The notes below the pieces were generated by a model. It searched no databases. It was not told where the DNA came from and saw nothing but the letters and a program-made list of their open reading frames with translations. A program made the position numbers and the translations under genes. Shown in pieces: positions 9,526-19,363 of a stretch of DNA of 64,000 bases (position 1 is its first letter; each line of letters opens with the position of its first letter). The stretch is from Oscillospiraceae bacterium (GTDB taxonomy: Bacteria > Bacillota > Clostridia > Oscillospirales > Oscillospiraceae), in contig WQVH01000002.1 of the NCBI GenBank assembly GCA_009781695.1, positions 1-64,000 on the forward strand, given 5' to 3'.

Positions 9526-10374
9526 TTACCTATTGACATGCCACCAAATCAAGGCACTTTTTGCATGGACATTTTCCGTAACAAAACCATCTTTTGCTAC
9601 GTGATCTAAATATGCTTGCACTGCGTTGAGTAGTTGGGGATCGGGCTCTTTGCGGTGGTTGAGCAACATGGTATAATCTCTGGCTGAGTGTGCGCCCAAT
9701 TCATGACGATAGCATGTAAACGTGTCCATATAACGCACACTGGGAAAGTACCCCATTAAGTACAGTATACCCAAAGTGCAGATGAGCGAATCCGCATTGA
9801 ACGGTGCGTTTTTTTCAGAACCGATCACGGCTTGGTGCATATCATATAATAAATCATTGTTTCGGTAAGCAAAAGTGCGATTAAAACAATACCCTTTACT
9901 CATACTGCAAATTTTTTGCAATGATTCATAAGAGGCCACCGCCGGGCAAAGCGATGAAAATACCAGATCGAATTTTTTCTCCCATCCGTATTCTTTTGGG
10001 TCTACATGTTGGAAAGGCGCACTGACAAAAGAAACATTACGACGTCCGGCGCTTTCCGCACTCGCTTTGGCATGAGAAAGCATACTGTCACTCAAGTCCA
10101 GTGCCGTTACATGCGCTGCTGTATTCGCAAATTGGGCTGAATATTTTCCCGGCCCGCAACCAATATCAATGACCTCTGCGCCGGGAAATAACATCCCTTC
10201 ATCTAAAAGAAGCTTTTCTATATCTCGGATTATCTTGTTGTCGCCATCTCCTGTTGATACAGAGTCAAAATGCTTGACCCAATGATCCGCACGTTCATCC
10301 CAAAAAGACTTATCTTGCCATATATCTCCGCTGTCTTTGCTATGCCAGTGATCTACAAAGTATTGTATCTCCAT
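9526..10374 (-). CDS. Class I SAM-dependent methyltransferase
   Basis: VIDIGCGPGKYSAQFANTAAHVTALDLSDSML. Confidence 0.85.
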   Translation of the reverse strand: MEIQYFVDHWHSKDSGDIWQDKSFWDERADHWVKHFDSVSTGDGDNKIIRDIEKLLLDEGMLFPGAEVIDIGCGPGKYSAQFANTAAHVTALDLSDSMLSHAKASAESAGRRNVSFVSAPFQHVDPKEYGWEKKFDLVFSSLCPAVASYESLQKICSMSKGYCFNRTFAYRNNDLLYDMHQAVIGSEKNAPFNADSLICTLGILYLMGYFPSVRYMDTFTCYRHELGAHSARDYTMLLNHRKEPDPQLLNAVQAYLDHVAKDGFVTENVHAKSALIWWHVNR

Positions 10375-10393
10375 ATTTCTGATCCTTTCCATT

Positions 10394-11170
10394 TTACAAT
10401 CTGGGTGAAAGACAGGCATATCTGTCCAATTCATTAATCTCTATCATCTTGAGCGGAATCCCATATATTTCAGTTAAAAGCTCCTCCTTTAAGCTATTTT
10501 CAGGTGATCCGATAACCATACTTCCATCAGGATGCATCAATGCGCAAGTGCCGCCCAACTGTATTGCGTGGTCAGGGTTATGTGTGGTCATGATGATGGC
10601 AAATCCTGAATCTGCCATTTTTTTGATCAGACTCAGTATTTTCTGTTGATTTCCAACATCCAAAAAAGAAGTCGGCTCATCAAGCAAAATGATCTTTGGT
10701 CTTTGCGCAATGGCTTTGGCAATGGTCACCTGTTGTTGTTCCCCACCTGAAAGCTGCGAAAATATACGATGAGAAAAGCAGCTCATGCCGATATCCTCTA
10801 TCGCTTGTTGCGCATCAGCGTAATCTTTAGCTCTGGGTTTACCAAATGGAGCAATACGCGGCGCACAGCCCATGACCACATAGTCCATTACGGTAAAATC
10901 GAAAATCGAAGTCACTTTCTGAGCAACGAGCGTAATAATGCTTGCAAGATTACGAGGTGTGTAGCTTTCTATAGGACAACCATCCATAATAATCGTACCG
11001 GATTGCGGCAACTTCAATCGGCAAAGACAATCAAAAAGTGTCGATTTTCCTACACCATTCGGGCCTAGTACGGTCATTATTTCTCCGGCTTTCAAGTCAA
11101 AAGAAATATGCTTAAACACCGGATGATCATGGGAATAGCCAAAGGAAATGTTTTTCACTGAAAGCAACAT
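10394..11170 (-). CDS. ABC transporter ATP-binding protein (FecE/BtuD type)
   Basis: GPNGVGKST, LSGGEQQQVTIAKA, ILLDEPTSFLD. Confidence 0.9.
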   Translation of the reverse strand: MLLSVKNISFGYSHDHPVFKHISFDLKAGEIMTVLGPNGVGKSTLFDCLCRLKLPQSGTIIMDGCPIESYTPRNLASIITLVAQKVTSIFDFTVMDYVVMGCAPRIAPFGKPRAKDYADAQQAIEDIGMSCFSHRIFSQLSGGEQQQVTIAKAIAQRPKIILLDEPTSFLDVGNQQKILSLIKKMADSGFAIIMTTHNPDHAIQLGGTCALMHPDGSMVIGSPENSLKEELLTEIYGIPLKMIEINELDRYACLSPRL

Positions 11171-11195
11171 GAGGTGCCTCCTGTCTGATCCCAAA

Positions 11196-12275
11196 CTACT
11201 GTAATCTGGTTTTTTGCCGATAAAGAAGAAACACAAAAAATGGTGCACCGACAAACCCTGTCAACACGCCTAAAGGAATTTCAGCGGTTGTAAGCGTCCT
11301 TGCCAGTGTGTCTACAATCAAAAGAAAAATCGCACCCGCCAACGCACATACAGGGATAAGTTTTTTGTTGTCCACACCAACCAACATCCTGCTCAGGTGC
11401 GGAATCGCCAATCCCACCCATCCAATTTCTCCGGCAATGCATACACTCAATACCGTTAGCAAGGTTGAGCATACGATGCCTATTCTTCGGTATTTCTTGA
11501 AACTGATCCCTAAAAGGGTGGATTGTTCCTCGCCCAGAGACATGATGTTAATCCACCATGCGATGCGAATGACAATGATTAAGCACACCAACAAAGGCAG
11601 CGAAACGGTCATCACTTCGTCCGGTGAAACCGATGAAAGACTCCCCATTTGCCAAAACACTATGGAGGCCAGTGCTGTTTGCGGATCTGCCAAGTATCTT
11701 ATCACCGACATGACCGAGCGGAACAATCCCGTAACAACAATGCCTGATAGCACCAACATGATTGTACTGTGATTGCGCAACATCTTAGGTATTGAAAGTG
11801 TAATAAATGTTGCAGCAATTCCACCAACAAATGCAAATATTTGCACCATCGAAAACGGCAGCTCCATAATTATCGCAAGGGCTGCACCGATGCTTGCTCC
11901 GCTTGTTACGCCGAGAAAGTCAGGAGATATCATTGGATTCCGGAACAATCCTTGATAGGTCGCTCCTGCCGTCGCAAGCGATGCACCAATAATCATGGCC
12001 GCGAATATCCTCGGCAATCGAATTTGAAATATAACCGTTTCGGCAATAGCTTCCCATGTGTGTGTCAGCGGAATAATCCGCGATAACAATATGCGTACAA
12101 CTTCGCTAATACTCAGGTCAAACCTGCCGGAGACAATTGAAATTGTAAAGAGTAAGATCAACATGCAACTGAGTATTATAAGCACCGCAACATATGGCAT
12201 CTTTTTTCTTATTTCATTTGGACGCGTCGCCTCCGGCATAGTTATTTTACCTCTATACACTTGAATTTTTGGCAT
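11196..12275 (-). CDS. FecCD-family ABC transporter permease
   Basis: Hydrophobic; LPRIFAAMIIGASLATAGATYQGLFRNPMISPDFLGVTSGA. Confidence 0.9.
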   Translation of the reverse strand: MPKIQVYRGKITMPEATRPNEIRKKMPYVAVLIILSCMLILLFTISIVSGRFDLSISEVVRILLSRIIPLTHTWEAIAETVIFQIRLPRIFAAMIIGASLATAGATYQGLFRNPMISPDFLGVTSGASIGAALAIIMELPFSMVQIFAFVGGIAATFITLSIPKMLRNHSTIMLVLSGIVVTGLFRSVMSVIRYLADPQTALASIVFWQMGSLSSVSPDEVMTVSLPLLVCLIIVIRIAWWINIMSLGEEQSTLLGISFKKYRRIGIVCSTLLTVLSVCIAGEIGWVGLAIPHLSRMLVGVDNKKLIPVCALAGAIFLLIVDTLARTLTTAEIPLGVLTGFVGAPFFVFLLYRQKTRLQ

Positions 12276-12324
12276 TCATGCGATGCAATTTATTGTTGAA
12301 AATCCACTGTGCTTTATTTACTTT

Positions 12325-13475
12325 TTAACGCCATAGCGCATTTTCATGGTATCTGAAAAATGTTCTGCCTAACCGCACACCGTGAAGCAAGTAATAATAC
12401 GCTTCAACTGCATCATCTAAATCTTCAGATGTTACTAACTCAGGGTGAAGCACATGGGCAGCCCAGACTGCGCCAAGTACAGCCAATGGTGTCGGCATAT
12501 CCCACCATTCTGCGTCCGATGGGAACATAAATACGTTTCCGTTGCGTACCGCCGTTACATCTTCAAGTCGCGGCTCATCGAAGAAAGCCTCCGGTCGCAG
12601 AGGCCCCCACGCCGTAATCAAGATGTATTCAGGATTCCATAATAAAATTTGTTCGATACCAACATCTACATAAAATCCACCGTCTATGTCTGCTGCCAAG
12701 TTTACAGCACCGGCAATCTCTAAAATATCGGCTTGTATCATGTTATTGCCGGCAACACTTGATGTGTCCGCCCCAAAGACAAGCGCGGTAGGGGTACGAG
12801 TTGCCTGAGCCACGCTTTCGCTGACCCAAGCGAGGCGCTGCTCAAATGCACTGATTATGGTTTCAACATGTGCTTCATTGCCAATGGCATAACCCACAAT
12901 ACGCATTGCTGTAACTACGGTCTCAAAATTTCCGGATCAATTGCAACACCCGGGATCTCTAACATATCTAAATCAGACAGCATATCTCTGTTTCTCACGG
13001 ATAAAACAAAAAGATCCGGGTTTATGCTTGCCAGCTCTTCTAAATTAAGGTTGACTTGTTGCCCGATTTGCGGGGCATCCATCACATTTGGCGCCACAGT
13101 GTCAAATATGGTTCTGCCGCTTGGTTTAGGACCGGTACCTACAATTAAGTCTCCGCCACCTAAAGCCACTACCATATTGAGCATGGGGCCATGACTCACT
13201 GCAACACTGGACACGATTTCAGGAATGACTACCTCTCGACCCAGCTGGTCTGTCACAGTCCTTGCGGCCACAGCGGTTGCTGCTTCATATGCGCCTGTGG
13301 GTGTTTCCAATTCGTCTTCGATTTGCAGCGTTGTCTCAGTGGCTGTTTCCGGTGGTAGCTGCGCTGATGTCAACGGCTGTTGCGCAGTGACGTCTCTATC
13401 CTGAGCGCATCCGACCAAGGTGAGCGTCAATAGGACAACGGCGAGGAACAATGCTAAGGTTTTTCTCATTTTCAT
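12325..13475 (-). pseudogene. ABC transporter substrate-binding lipoprotein (periplasmic-binding type), frame-disrupted
   Basis: ORFs 12915..13475 and 12325..12906 are the N- and C-terminal parts of one protein. The frame changes at GATCCGGAAATTTTGAGACC. Confidence 0.8.
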
Positions 13476-13495
13476 TTCTTCTCCTTGTAAAAAAT

Positions 13496-13690
13496 CCGCA
13501 AAAAAGCGGTATCATATAAGCTTTAGGCTTAAAGCTCATATCACCAAGATTTTTCACAACAGAAACCTCATGCTCGTCCACACGCCGCCCTGATGTGCTA
13601 CATGCAACTCTATTCAAATTTTAATCCGCAAAACGCAGTAGGTCGTAGGTATATTGTTTCCGGTGGTTGCGCACTCGTCCGCACGCAACG
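13496..13690 (-). promoter_or_regulatory. Candidate structured leader of the ABC transporter operon
   Basis: Two GCGTGYGGACGAG units 101 nt apart on the minus strand, a 12-bp hairpin (13514-13541) and a CCGC-T6-GCGG-T-run before the RBS. Confidence 0.4.
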
Positions 13691-13952
13691 CTTATCAACG
13701 CCGAATTATATCTCCTGTAATTGGGAAGCTGGGCGGCCAAGCTGTGCAAGGTAAACACATGGCCTGCGCCGCCTCACTTCACGGTTTTATGGGTGATCAC
13801 ATTCTATCACAGCACTGATGTGGATACAACCGCACCAAGTATGAAAGAATTTTGCAAGCGATATGCCTTAGAGGAATATGCATTTTCAAATTTGTTGATT
13901 GCGCTGACTGAATCGTGTACAATGTTTAACAAAATCCGGGAGGTTTCTGCAC

Positions 13953-14821
13953 ATGGAACTGAGCCAAATAAAGTACTATATCGTTGCGCACAAACGCAAA
14001 ATTTCTCTAAAGCTGCACAACTTCTGAATGTCACTCAATCCGCACTGTCCAAAAGCATATCTAATCTTGAAAGTGAGCTTGGCGTTTTGCTCTTTGACCG
14101 CTTCGGCAAAAAAGTGACGCTGAACAAAAGCGGCAAAAAGTTTCTCGAACACGCAGTATATTCCATTCAGGAATTAGACGATGCTGTATCTGCCGCATTA
14201 TACCAAGATGTACGTCCAACGCTTTATTTGGGGTTGTTTCATTATAGCGAAAGATTTATGCAATGCCTGAAAGACTTTTCAGTGTCCCATTCAAGCGTTA
14301 CGATTCAAATAGATCATTTGGATGTTTCATCGTTTAACCAAGCCCCTAATGAATATGATATGCTTCTTTTTCCACAACATCCGTTGTATCGAAAATACAA
14401 GGCTGATGTCGTATATTCCGATCCTTATTTTCTCGCAGTGCATCAATCTCATCCATTATCGGAAAAAAAAGTTGTCCGATTAAATGATTTGGTATCGCAA
14501 AATCTTATTTTCATCAAATATGGCAATGGTTTGTTTGATTTGCCGTATCACTTATGTAATCATTCAGCAATCGGTGTAAATGGATATATTCATACAAATA
14601 GTTATGAAATGCAAAGGTGGTTTATATCCAATAATCACGGTGTCGGGTTTGTTCCGCAGGGTGGTGCATCACTCTATGTAATTGATCCAAACATTGTGCT
14701 TTTGCCTATTTTAGAGGAGCATCTCAACCATGAGGTGATGATTGGTTTTAAAAGAGAAAAACAGCTTAGCGATATTGGCAAACAGTTTGCACGTTATATT
14801 AAAGACACATTGCTTACATAA
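13953..14821 (+). pseudogene. LysR-family transcriptional regulator with an N-terminal frame break
   Basis: ATG 13953 after GGGAGG reads MELSQIKYYIVA; after one frame change the ORF continues QTQNFSKAAQLLNVTQSALSKSISNLESELG. Confidence 0.75.
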
Positions 14822-14954
14822 CAAACTCAGTACCTGTTTCAGCGCATAGATATTGTACTGCAATTTGTCCGCTGATGAGTGCGGGTGGAAATCCGCCCGG
14901 AGGTATCATGCGGAATCCTGCAATTCCACCGCCAATAATCATTACTTTTTTCAT
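14814..14954 (-). pseudogene. Internally deleted FAD/NAD(P) oxidoreductase remnant (46 aa)
   Basis: MKKVMIIGGGIAG (dinucleotide-binding start) joined to FRMIPPGGFPPALISGQIAVQYLCAETGTEFVM* (resembles a C-terminus). Confidence 0.6.
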
Positions 14955-15135
14955 TTGTTATGCTCCTGCTGTTTCAGTTTTTTGAACCATTCGATATTGA
15001 ATTTTATGTTGTCTATGCCATATTGCAACGTTAGCTCTTGAAAATGCGCCGACAGGTTTCCCCATCGGCGGTTCGGTCATCTTGCTGATTTTTGGTCGAG
15101 GTTTTGTATGCGTCAATCATGTGACTTTTCTCAGT

Positions 15136-15348
15136 TCACGCATTCATATTATCACGATAACTTTGTGCGTCTTGTAAAAAAGAACCCAGTGGAATGTCTT
15201 TGTAAAGCCTTTGCCGCCATTGTGTATAGTCAAACGGCTCTCTCCGCATTAGCGCAATAAAGCGTTCTGCCTCTACCAGCCCAAGTTGCTCTGCAAGGAT
15301 TCGCATTCCATCATCTTTAAGTACAGTATTAGTTCTCATCTGTTTCAC
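15136..15348 (-). CDS. Small conserved hypothetical (possible antitoxin-like)
   Basis: 70 aa; LGLVEAERFIALMRREPFDYTQW motif. Confidence 0.5.
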   Translation of the reverse strand: MKQMRTNTVLKDDGMRILAEQLGLVEAERFIALMRREPFDYTQWRQRLYKDIPLGSFLQDAQSYRDNMNA

Positions 15349-15372
15349 TCCTTATAAAGTCAATAGGATACA

Positions 15373-15927
15373 CTACTTCCGCAATTTCAGCGAAATATCC
15401 CGCACATCTGCCATGCCTTGAAACAGGCGCGCCGCCACTTTCGCCTTTTCTTTCACCGGGTCATCGGGCTTCGTTTGGCGTGCCAGCTCTATCATAACAG
15501 ATTGAGTATCTTGTAGCTCTAGCAAATTCACCGCTACGCAGAAAAGATTCTTCCTCCGACCGTCATTGTAATGCTCAAGAAGTTCCCCCAGTATCCGGAC
15601 TTTCTCATTCAGTTCTGCTGCATAGGCTTCTGCGCCGATCTGTGTTGCTTTTTCCATATCCAGAAACTGATTTTTATGCGTCACAAAAGAATCGGATGCA
15701 TCTACGCCGTCATATTTCTCACATGGAAATACATCACAGTCAAAGCAATATTCCAAGCCTTTTCGCTGACAGCAAGACAGCATGCCGCAACCGCAATGTG
15801 CCGAGGTAAATCCTTCGCCGCCGCAACCGGGACATCTGGATGCGCCATCTGTATAGTATCGAGGGCATAAGCCGCAATTTAGTCCACAGGCCGAAAATAG
15901 CGGATAGCTTCTTACTTTATATTCCAT
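15373..15927 (-). CDS. DUF3795-like cysteine-rich protein
   Basis: CGLNCGLCPRYYTDGASRCPGCGG. Confidence 0.7.
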   Translation of the reverse strand: MEYKVRSYPLFSACGLNCGLCPRYYTDGASRCPGCGGEGFTSAHCGCGMLSCCQRKGLEYCFDCDVFPCEKYDGVDASDSFVTHKNQFLDMEKATQIGAEAYAAELNEKVRILGELLEHYNDGRRKNLFCVAVNLLELQDTQSVMIELARQTKPDDPVKEKAKVAARLFQGMADVRDISLKLRK

Positions 15928-15942
15928 TTTATTTTCTCCTTA
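15821..15942. repeat. Direct repeat copy 1 (5' end of the DUF3795 gene)
   Basis: 122 bp matching 19616-19737 with 3 mismatches. Confidence 0.9.
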
Positions 15943-16001
15943 GCATGGTGGGAGTCGAGTCTCGGTGGTTTTATAGGGTGTATTTTGTTGTATGCGCCAT
16001 T

Positions 16002-16208
16002 TTAAGTCATTTGTCTGGCTTCCACAAAGAGGTCAATATCCTCAATGATGTAATCTACGCCGGTCGTGTGTAGGGCTTCGTAGCAGGACATAATATAGTC
16101 GGTCACACCGTAGCGCATAAACAGCTCTATGACCTGCTTGCCTGTCATATTTTTTGCTGCCTTATATGTTTCAAGGCAATAAACCAAGAATTTTCCTTCC
16201 GCACTCAT
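16002..16208 (-). CDS. DUF3791-like protein
   Basis: EGKFLVYCLETYKAAKNMTGKQVIELFMRYGVTDYIMSCYEALHTTGVDYIIEDIDLFV. Confidence 0.7.
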   Translation of the reverse strand: MSAEGKFLVYCLETYKAAKNMTGKQVIELFMRYGVTDYIMSCYEALHTTGVDYIIEDIDLFVEARQMT

Positions 16209-16210
16209 GG

Positions 16211-16450
16211 CTACGCCTCCTCCGGATATGTGATTTTTCCTGTGTCGCGTTCTTCCTGATACATTTCAAACAGCGCGTGAGCACTCAAATGCCACAGCTT
16301 TGTTTCTTCTTCCTCAAGCCCTTTGTACAGCTCCGAGGCGTATAACATCTCTGCTGCGCTTTCATCATCAACTTTGTACGCAGTCATGATCAGTTCCAGG
16401 ATTTGCGGCACGAGGAAAATGAGCGCAGTCGATAGTTTGTTCCTATTCAT
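16211..16450 (-). CDS. Small DUF3791-like protein
   Basis: 79 aa between the DUF3791 and DUF3990 genes, same strand and tight spacing. Confidence 0.55.
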   Translation of the reverse strand: MNRNKLSTALIFLVPQILELIMTAYKVDDESAAEMLYASELYKGLEEEETKLWHLSAHALFEMYQEERDTGKITYPEEA

Positions 16451-16454
16451 AACG

Positions 16455-16943
16455 CTACTCCTTTATGTCTAAAGTTCCGACAAACTGCAAATACGAAAGT
16501 GCGCGATTACTCAAAAACACCAGTTGATTATACAGTTTCTTTACTTTAAGACGATTTATGGTGTCTTCTTTTGTCAACTCTCCGCTTGCATAAAGATGGA
16601 ACGTTAAAAAGATATCATCGTCTGCCACTGGCCCAAATATCAATTCAAACGCCTCACCTTGATATGTGCGGTTTCGATGAGCGGAAACAAAATCCAGCCA
16701 CGCTTCATCCGGCAAATCAAAGCGCAGAGCGCTGCAAACAGAGAATGCTGCGTTCTCATCAAACTCATACACGCTAACAATCGGCTCCCTATCTTTTCTG
16801 CGCCGATAAACTTTTTCGGCAAAAGAGACTGCCTGCACCTTGTTTTCTGTGGTGTAAAATCCGCTGCCGAAATCCAATGCTCGATTCTGCGGGATGAGTA
16901 CCGGCTTTTCAACAACCACATTGCTTCCGTGATAAAGGATCAT
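16455..16943 (-). CDS. DUF3990-like protein (putative ADP-ribosyltransferase-like fold)
   Basis: [16 protein letters not shown]...[23 protein letters not shown]...[12 protein letters not shown]. Confidence 0.75.
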   Translation of the reverse strand: MILYHGSNVVVEKPVLIPQNRALDFGSGFYTTENKVQAVSFAEKVYRRRKDREPIVSVYEFDENAAFSVCSALRFDLPDEAWLDFVSAHRNRTYQGEAFELIFGPVADDDIFLTFHLYASGELTKEDTINRLKVKKLYNQLVFLSNRALSYLQFVGTLDIKE

Positions 16944-17075
16944 CTTTTGCCCTCCAATACTTTTGTTACAATGTTCAACTCGGCTTGCAAACTCTTCACC
17001 ATCGCTTCAATGTGGCGACGCTTTGCAATCAATCAAATAATTGCTTTTTGCTATTCTTGCAATGTAATAAAAGCA

Positions 17076-18536
17076 TCAGTTATCCGTCATAGAAATAGAT
17101 AGTGCAACAAGACAGCTTAGAACCATTGTATCGTATTTGACTAGTACAGCATTATCTATATATTCTTTGCTTCCATGTATCACTTCATTTAGTTCATCAA
17201 TCATTTTTCCATAATCATCCATTGAGCGGTTTTTGAAGAGGTTTCGAATATCAGAATTTTTAGTGCCTTTTATGCTCTCCAAAACTGTCATTGCATTTGT
17301 CAGCTTAGTCGGATTGATAAATGAAACTGATTGATTTGTAGTGCCTAGCAGGTTATCTTTTATCGTTTGAGAATCCGTCAAACTATTGGTGTTAAATTTA
17401 GTTCCATTGCTACGATACCAATTGCACCAATGCCGCAATGCCATCTCTAGTAAAACTCTATATAAATACGGCGCAATTCGTCTCTGCTCAGAATCTGTAT
17501 TTATTTGTAATCCAATTGCAAATCTAAGCGTTGGCCCGAAGATAGCATCGCCAATACTTATTCCACTTTTTTGCCACTGGAACAATATAGACGTTGAAGG
17601 GCGGTAGGTATTTCTTCCTAACCCACCAGCTCTTTCACTCTTTCCAGATACTTCTTTTAGCGCTACATTGGCAACCTCACCCTCAGCATTTGCAAGAGGA
17701 GTTGAGTCTTTCTTCTCGGTGACAATTGTGACATCATCTTGCATATATATGTGTTCTGGCTGATTTTCTGTCGCATTTACAGGAAACAACTTTAGTTGAA
17801 AACTGTTTATAGCCTCATCAGTTTTCAGCCGAGGTAAATAGCGCGAATAAGACACTCCGACAGGCTTTGCCGCACATATCCTCTCATAGGCTTCTTCGAT
17901 AAACTCTTTATTATTAAAATCCCAGTCACCTTCCACAGAGAATATCTTTTTTACTATTTCATTGGAAAAAATTGTATTCAAATCGGTATAAGGAATTTTA
18001 CTGAAATGTGATTTCTTGTTCAAACCACAAATTTTACTGACATGGTATGCATAGTGATAAAATGGCTTTTTTCCGTTCTGAACATAGGCGTAATCACGCT
18101 GAAAAGCATCCCACGGAATTTGCCCTTTGCCTCCCGATTCACCAGAATGTTCATTTTCTATAAGACGCAAGGCTTCTTTGCTATCAGTGTCATAGACCAG
18201 AAGTTCAGTTTCAGGGGTGAGCTCAATTTCATTTTTTATCTGTTTAAAGCGTACGTCTCCATCCAGCACACATTTCATTACTGCAATCCTGCGATTTCCA
18301 TCGTAGACATTGTAGATTCCGTTTCCGTTCGAAACAACAACAGGTTGACGGTGAGAGTTAAGGCCATATTCAAAGATGTCCCTTGCAAGTTCTTTCATCT
18401 TGGCTAATCCGACTTCATCAATCAAAATTTGAATGGCAATGGACTCCTCTATCGCATCCTCACTTGCCACTCTAGGGTTATCTGTCCAAACTACCAAATG
18501 CTTAATTGCAACGTGCTTTAGCTGACCCAACTTCAC
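17076..18536 (-). CDS. ParB/sulfiredoxin-like domain protein with a long C-terminal region
   Basis: ADNPR-type N-terminus (VVWTDNPRVASEDAIEES) and YNVYDGNRRIAVMKCVL; 486 aa. Confidence 0.7.
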   Translation of the reverse strand: MKLGQLKHVAIKHLVVWTDNPRVASEDAIEESIAIQILIDEVGLAKMKELARDIFEYGLNSHRQPVVVSNGNGIYNVYDGNRRIAVMKCVLDGDVRFKQIKNEIELTPETELLVYDTDSKEALRLIENEHSGESGGKGQIPWDAFQRDYAYVQNGKKPFYHYAYHVSKICGLNKKSHFSKIPYTDLNTIFSNEIVKKIFSVEGDWDFNNKEFIEEAYERICAAKPVGVSYSRYLPRLKTDEAINSFQLKLFPVNATENQPEHIYMQDDVTIVTEKKDSTPLANAEGEVANVALKEVSGKSERAGGLGRNTYRPSTSILFQWQKSGISIGDAIFGPTLRFAIGLQINTDSEQRRIAPYLYRVLLEMALRHWCNWYRSNGTKFNTNSLTDSQTIKDNLLGTTNQSVSFINPTKLTNAMTVLESIKGTKNSDIRNLFKNRSMDDYGKMIDELNEVIHGSKEYIDNAVLVKYDTMVLSCLVALSISMTDN

Positions 18537-18541
18537 CCCTC

Positions 18542-19363
18542 CTAAACAACCACTTTATTATAGAACATAAACTCACTGGCTTTCTTTTTACTCTGCAAGC
18601 TATACTTGAGTAGTAGTGTCTCCGCAATTCTATTGGAGTAAATGTTTCTTATCTCATCGCAAATGTCGTAAGTGATAATCCATGGTGTGTTTTCTAACGC
18701 TGATTCAATTATTTGTGCAAGTTCTTCATGGTCGCTGTATTCGAAATAGTTTGCATACAGTTTCTTTCCCTTATTAAAGTAAGGAGGATCAATAAAGAAA
18801 AACGAACCTTTGCATTCAAAGGTATCTATAAGATTTTTTGCATCTATGTTGCTGATGTTTATATAATCTTTTTGTTCTGCTATTTTTTTTATTAACTCAG
18901 TCAATCTGAGTTTGTTAAATCTACAATCAACAGTATAATTCCCATTTTGAGAAAAGCCTCCAATTGGTCCGGCGTTCAAAATTCCAGAACGATTTGTCCT
19001 ATTTAAGAAAAAGGTTGCAAACCCTAACTCCAAAGCGGTATGCATATCTGTATTCGTATATATATCCTTTTGTCGATACCATTCGTTGATTGTTATAGGT
19101 GTTCTTTCAATCAAGTGTATAAAATCGGCAGTATCGTGGACAATGCTATGCCAGAAAGAGTATATAGCAATGTCATAATCATTTATGGTTATCTCATTTA
19201 CAACACCATCTAGTAGTAGTCGTACCGCTATGCCGGCTCCACCTGCAAATGGCTCAACATAATGACATCCTCTCAAATGGTTAGTTTCTATTATGTGACG
19301 AACAGTAGCATACATTTGATTTTTTCCACCCGGATAACGCAAAGGAGAGCATGATATTCCCAT
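18542..19363 (-). CDS. Dam-type (D12 class) DNA adenine methylase
   Basis: SPLRYPGGKNQM, YVEPFAGGAGIAVRLL, FFFIDPPYF. Confidence 0.9.
   Translation of the reverse strand: MGISCSPLRYPGGKNQMYATVRHIIETNHLRGCHYVEPFAGGAGIAVRLLLDGVVNEITINDYDIAIYSFWHSIVHDTADFIHLIERTPITINEWYRQKDIYTNTDMHTALELGFATFFLNRTNRSGILNAGPIGGFSQNGNYTVDCRFNKLRLTELIKKIAEQKDYINISNIDAKNLIDTFECKGSFFFIDPPYFNKGKKLYANYFEYSDHEELAQIIESALENTPWIITYDICDEIRNIYSNRIAETLLLKYSLQSKKKASEFMFYNKVVV

Noticed and set aside
13570-13800. Cobalamin riboswitch upstream of the FecCD-type transporter
   Set aside because: The expected B12-box-like GCCACTG and surrounding conserved core were not seen on the appropriate strand.
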